From assembly GCA_002342025.1 (NCBI GenBank), contig DDPD01000028.1:1-15352 (forward strand): DNA of 15,352 nucleotides, read 5' to 3'. The position numbers and the translations under genes are program-made. This document shows positions 13,135-15,352 of the stretch, piece after piece. Each line of letters opens with the position of its first letter. The stretch's first letter is position 1. Below the pieces are notes generated by a model that saw only the letters and a program-made list of their open reading frames with translations, made no database searches and was not told the DNA's origin. The DNA is from Moraxellaceae bacterium UBA2477 (lineage in GTDB: Bacteria > Pseudomonadota > Gammaproteobacteria > Pseudomonadales > Moraxellaceae).

Positions 13135-15267
13135 GTGGCTAGAACTACCCCGCTTAACCGATACCGCAACATTGGTATCTCGGCGCATATTGACGCCGGC
13201 AAAACCACGACGACTGAGCGTGTTCTGTTCTACACCGGTGTGAACCACAAAATCGGTGAAGTTCATGATGGCGCAGCGACAATGGACTGGATGGAACAGG
13301 AGCAGGAGCGTGGTATTACCATTACTTCTGCTGCTACGACTTGCTTCTGGTCCGGTATGGCCAAGCAGTTTGAGCCGCACCAGATCAACATCATTGACAC
13401 CCCGGGTCACGTTGACTTCACCATCGAAGTGGAGCGCTCGATGCGCGTCCTCGACGGTGCGTGCATGGTCTATTGTGCCGTTGGTGGCGTGCAGCCGCAG
13501 TCCGAGACTGTTTGGCGTCAGGCCAACAAGTACAAGGTTCCACGTCTCGCCTTCGTGAACAAGATGGACCGTACCGGTGCCAACTTCTTCCGCGTTGTTG
13601 AGCAGATGAAAGTGCGTCTCGGTGGTAACCCTGTGCCTCTCTGTGTTCCTATCGGTGCTGAAGAGAACTTCGAGGGTATCGTCGATCTGGTCACCATGAA
13701 GGCAATCTACTGGGATGAAGCTTCTCAGGGTATGAAGTTCGAAGCGCGCGACATTCCAGCTGCTTTGCAGGCTGAATGCGATAAGTGGCGTTCGAACCTC
13801 GTCGAGTCGGCTGCTGAGGCCTCCGAAGAGTTGATGAATGAATACCTCGAAAATGGCGACTTGAGCGAAGAGCAGATTCATACTGCAATTCGTATGCGTA
13901 CTTTGGCTGGTGAAATTCACCCAATGCTTTGCGGTTCTGCATTCAAGAACAAAGGCGTTCAGGCCATGCTTGATGCGGTGATTCGTTACCTGCCAGCGCC
14001 CAATGATCTACCTCCTGTGTCCGGCATTTTGGATGACAAGGCTGAGTCGGAAGGCTTCCGTACTTCCTCCGATGAAGAGTCGTTCTCGGCACTGGCATTC
14101 AAGATCATGAATGACAAGTTTGTCGGAAACTTGACGTTCGTGCGCTGCTATTCGGGCGTTCTGAAGTCGGGTGATGCGGTTTGGAACCCAGTTAAGGGTA
14201 AGAAAGAGCGTATTGGCCGTATCCTCCAGATGCACGCTAACCAGCGTGAAGAGATTTCGGAAATTCGCGCCGGCGATATCGCCGCTTGCGTAGGTTTGAA
14301 GGATGTAACGACAGGTGACACCCTTTGTGATGAAAATAACATCATCACCTTGGAGCGCATGGAGTTCCCTGAGCCTGTGATTTCCGTGGCCGTTGAACCA
14401 AAAACCAAGGCTGACCAAGAAAAGATGTCTACCGCTCTCGGTCGTCTCGCCAAGGAAGATCCATCATTCCGTGTGCGTACAGACGAAGAGTCCGGCCAGA
14501 CCATCATCTCCGGCATGGGCGAGCTTCACCTTGACATTCTCGTTGACCGTATGCGCCGTGAGTTTGGTGTTGAGGCCAACATTGGTAAGCCACAAGTTGC
14601 TTACCGTGAAACTATCCGTAAGCATGTTGAATGCGAAGGTAAGTTTGTTCGCCAGTCTGGTGGTCGCGGTCAGTACGGTCACGTACTGCTAAAACTCACC
14701 CCGATTTATGGCAACGAAGAAGGCAAAGACTACGAGTTCGTCGAAGAAGTTGTGGGCGGTACGGTTCCGAAGGAATACTTCGGTGCGGTCGACAAGGGTA
14801 TCCAAGAGCAGATGGCCAATGGCGTGCTCGCCGGCTATCCGATCGTGGGCATTCGTGCCACGCTGTACGACGGTTCTTACCATGACGTTGACTCCAACGA
14901 AATGGCGTTCAAAATTGCAGCCAGCATGGGTTTCAAAAAGGGCTTTATGGATGCCAATCCAGTCCTGCTTGAGCCAATCATGAAAGTCGAAGTGGAAACA
15001 CCAGAAGACTACATGGGCGACATCATGGGTGACTTGAGTCGCCGTCGTGGTGCTCTGCAAGGGATGGACGATCTGCCAGGCGGCACTAAGGCCATTCGCG
15101 CCGAAGTTCCGCTCTCGGACATGTTCGGTTACGCCACAGACATGCGTTCGATGTCTCAGGGTCGTGCGACTTTCACCATGGAATTCGCTAAGTACGCTGA
15201 AACACCGAAGAACGTGGCTGATGCGATCATCACCAAGTACACCGCTAAGCGCGCCGCAGGCGAGTAA
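13135..15267 (+). CDS. fusA: Elongation factor G
   Basis: Encodes 710-residue EF-G (E. coli 704), the GTPase that drives tRNA-mRNA translocation and, with RRF, ribosome recycling. The GTPase motifs are all present: AHIDAGKTTTT (P-loop, 17-27), RGITITSAAT (switch I), DTPGH (88-92), NKMD (142-145) and GSAFKNKG (G5). The domain IV loop RQSGGRGQYGHV and the C-terminal RRRGALQGM are also seen. This is the housekeeping EF-G1 type by its place in the str operon. The start is GTG 13135 with GAGGA at 13123-13127; the protein then reads ARTTPLNRYRNIGI as in relatives. Confidence 0.98.
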   Translation: MARTTPLNRYRNIGISAHIDAGKTTTTERVLFYTGVNHKIGEVHDGAATMDWMEQEQERGITITSAATTCFWSGMAKQFEPHQINIIDTPGHVDFTIEVERSMRVLDGACMVYCAVGGVQPQSETVWRQANKYKVPRLAFVNKMDRTGANFFRVVEQMKVRLGGNPVPLCVPIGAEENFEGIVDLVTMKAIYWDEASQGMKFEARDIPAALQAECDKWRSNLVESAAEASEELMNEYLENGDLSEEQIHTAIRMRTLAGEIHPMLCGSAFKNKGVQAMLDAVIRYLPAPNDLPPVSGILDDKAESEGFRTSSDEESFSALAFKIMNDKFVGNLTFVRCYSGVLKSGDAVWNPVKGKKERIGRILQMHANQREEISEIRAGDIAACVGLKDVTTGDTLCDENNIITLERMEFPEPVISVAVEPKTKADQEKMSTALGRLAKEDPSFRVRTDEESGQTIISGMGELHLDILVDRMRREFGVEANIGKPQVAYRETIRKHVECEGKFVRQSGGRGQYGHVLLKLTPIYGNEEGKDYEFVEEVVGGTVPKEYFGAVDKGIQEQMANGVLAGYPIVGIRATLYDGSYHDVDSNEMAFKIAASMGFKKGFMDANPVLLEPIMKVEVETPEDYMGDIMGDLSRRRGALQGMDDLPGGTKAIRAEVPLSDMFGYATDMRSMSQGRATFTMEFAKYAETPKNVADAIITKYTAKRAAGE

Positions 15268-15278
15268 CTCTTAGCATC

Positions 15279-15307
15279 GCGCCCTTACCTGATGCAGGTG
15301 AGGGCGC
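15279..15307 (+). repeat. Stable hairpin between fusA and tuf
   Basis: Bases 15279-15291 pair with 15295-15307 in a 13-bp helix with one T-G pair and a three-base ATG loop. TAACTAATTT follows, too poor in T for an efficient terminator. It lies midway between the fusA stop and the tuf ribosome site and may mark mRNA processing or protect the fusA 3' end while tuf is expressed at a higher level. Confidence 0.6.
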
Positions 15308-15334
15308 TAACTAATTTAGATTGAGGAAAAAATC

Positions 15335-15352
15335 ATGGCAAAGGCAAAGTTT
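15335..15352 (+). CDS. tuf: Elongation factor Tu, 5' end (partial)
   Basis: Six codons are visible, reading M-A-K-A-K-F, which matches the usual EF-Tu start (MAKxKFERxKPH). The ribosome site GAGGA is at 15323-15327, seven bases before ATG 15335. The gene runs off the window. Position after rpsL-rpsG-fusA is the standard place of tuf (tufA) in the str operon. EF-Tu delivers aminoacyl-tRNA to the ribosome. Confidence 0.92.

Noticed and set aside
13132..13920. A 262-codon minus-strand frame opposite fusA
   Set aside because: It is in register with fusA codons and shows no protein family features.
1..15352. Novel system, mobile element, CRISPR array or foreign island
   Set aside because: Every substantial plus-strand frame is a universal translation, transcription or export gene in the standard order. 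No transposase, direct-repeat array, integrase or composition break was seen.

Overview
The window is a core housekeeping block from a gammaproteobacterium: the end of one gene (probably a first tuf copy), tRNA-Trp, secE-nusG, rplK-rplA, rplJ-rplL, rpoB-rpoC, then rpsL-rpsG-fusA and the first six codons of tuf. All genes are on the + strand and all complete genes look intact. The gene order, tRNA-Trp just before secE, a 122-residue three-helix SecE, a 177-residue NusG, and RpoB (1356 aa) and RpoC (1401 aa) close to pseudomonad lengths suggest a Pseudomonadales/Oceanospirillales-like organism. This is inferred from recalled sequences, not from a tree. Base composition is moderate to slightly GC-rich, and codon use is the biased type expected of highly expressed genes.

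Layout. 1-184: tail of an upstream gene, a UUCG hairpin, tRNA-Trp, and a hairpin with a T run directly before secE. 185-1098: secE and nusG (protein export and transcription elongation). 1099-2329: leader, rplK, rplA (L11 and L1), with a candidate L1 autoregulatory structure. 2330-3489: a long L10-type leader, then rplJ and rplL (the L10-L7/L12 stalk). 3490-3702: a strong intrinsic terminator used as an attenuator, then a long RNase III-like hairpin. 3703-12051: rpoB and rpoC. 12052-12177: a near-consensus sigma-70 promoter and a leader hairpin. 12178-15267: rpsL, rpsG, fusA. 15268-15352: an intercistronic hairpin and the start of tuf.

The genes form two classical units placed head to tail: the rplKAJL-rpoBC unit and the str unit (rpsL-rpsG-fusA-tuf). 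Non-coding stretches appear to set the ratios between products: translational repressor sites (L1, L10, possibly S7), partial termination between rplL and rpoB to make far more L7/L12 than polymerase, and a stringent-type promoter for str.

I found no mobile element, CRISPR array, defence system, broken gene or foreign-looking insertion. The most interesting material is in the intergenic RNA structures, not in new genes. The long antisense reading frames are mirror images of codon bias. No gene-free stretch exceeds 300 bases; the longest is the L10 leader (233 bases).
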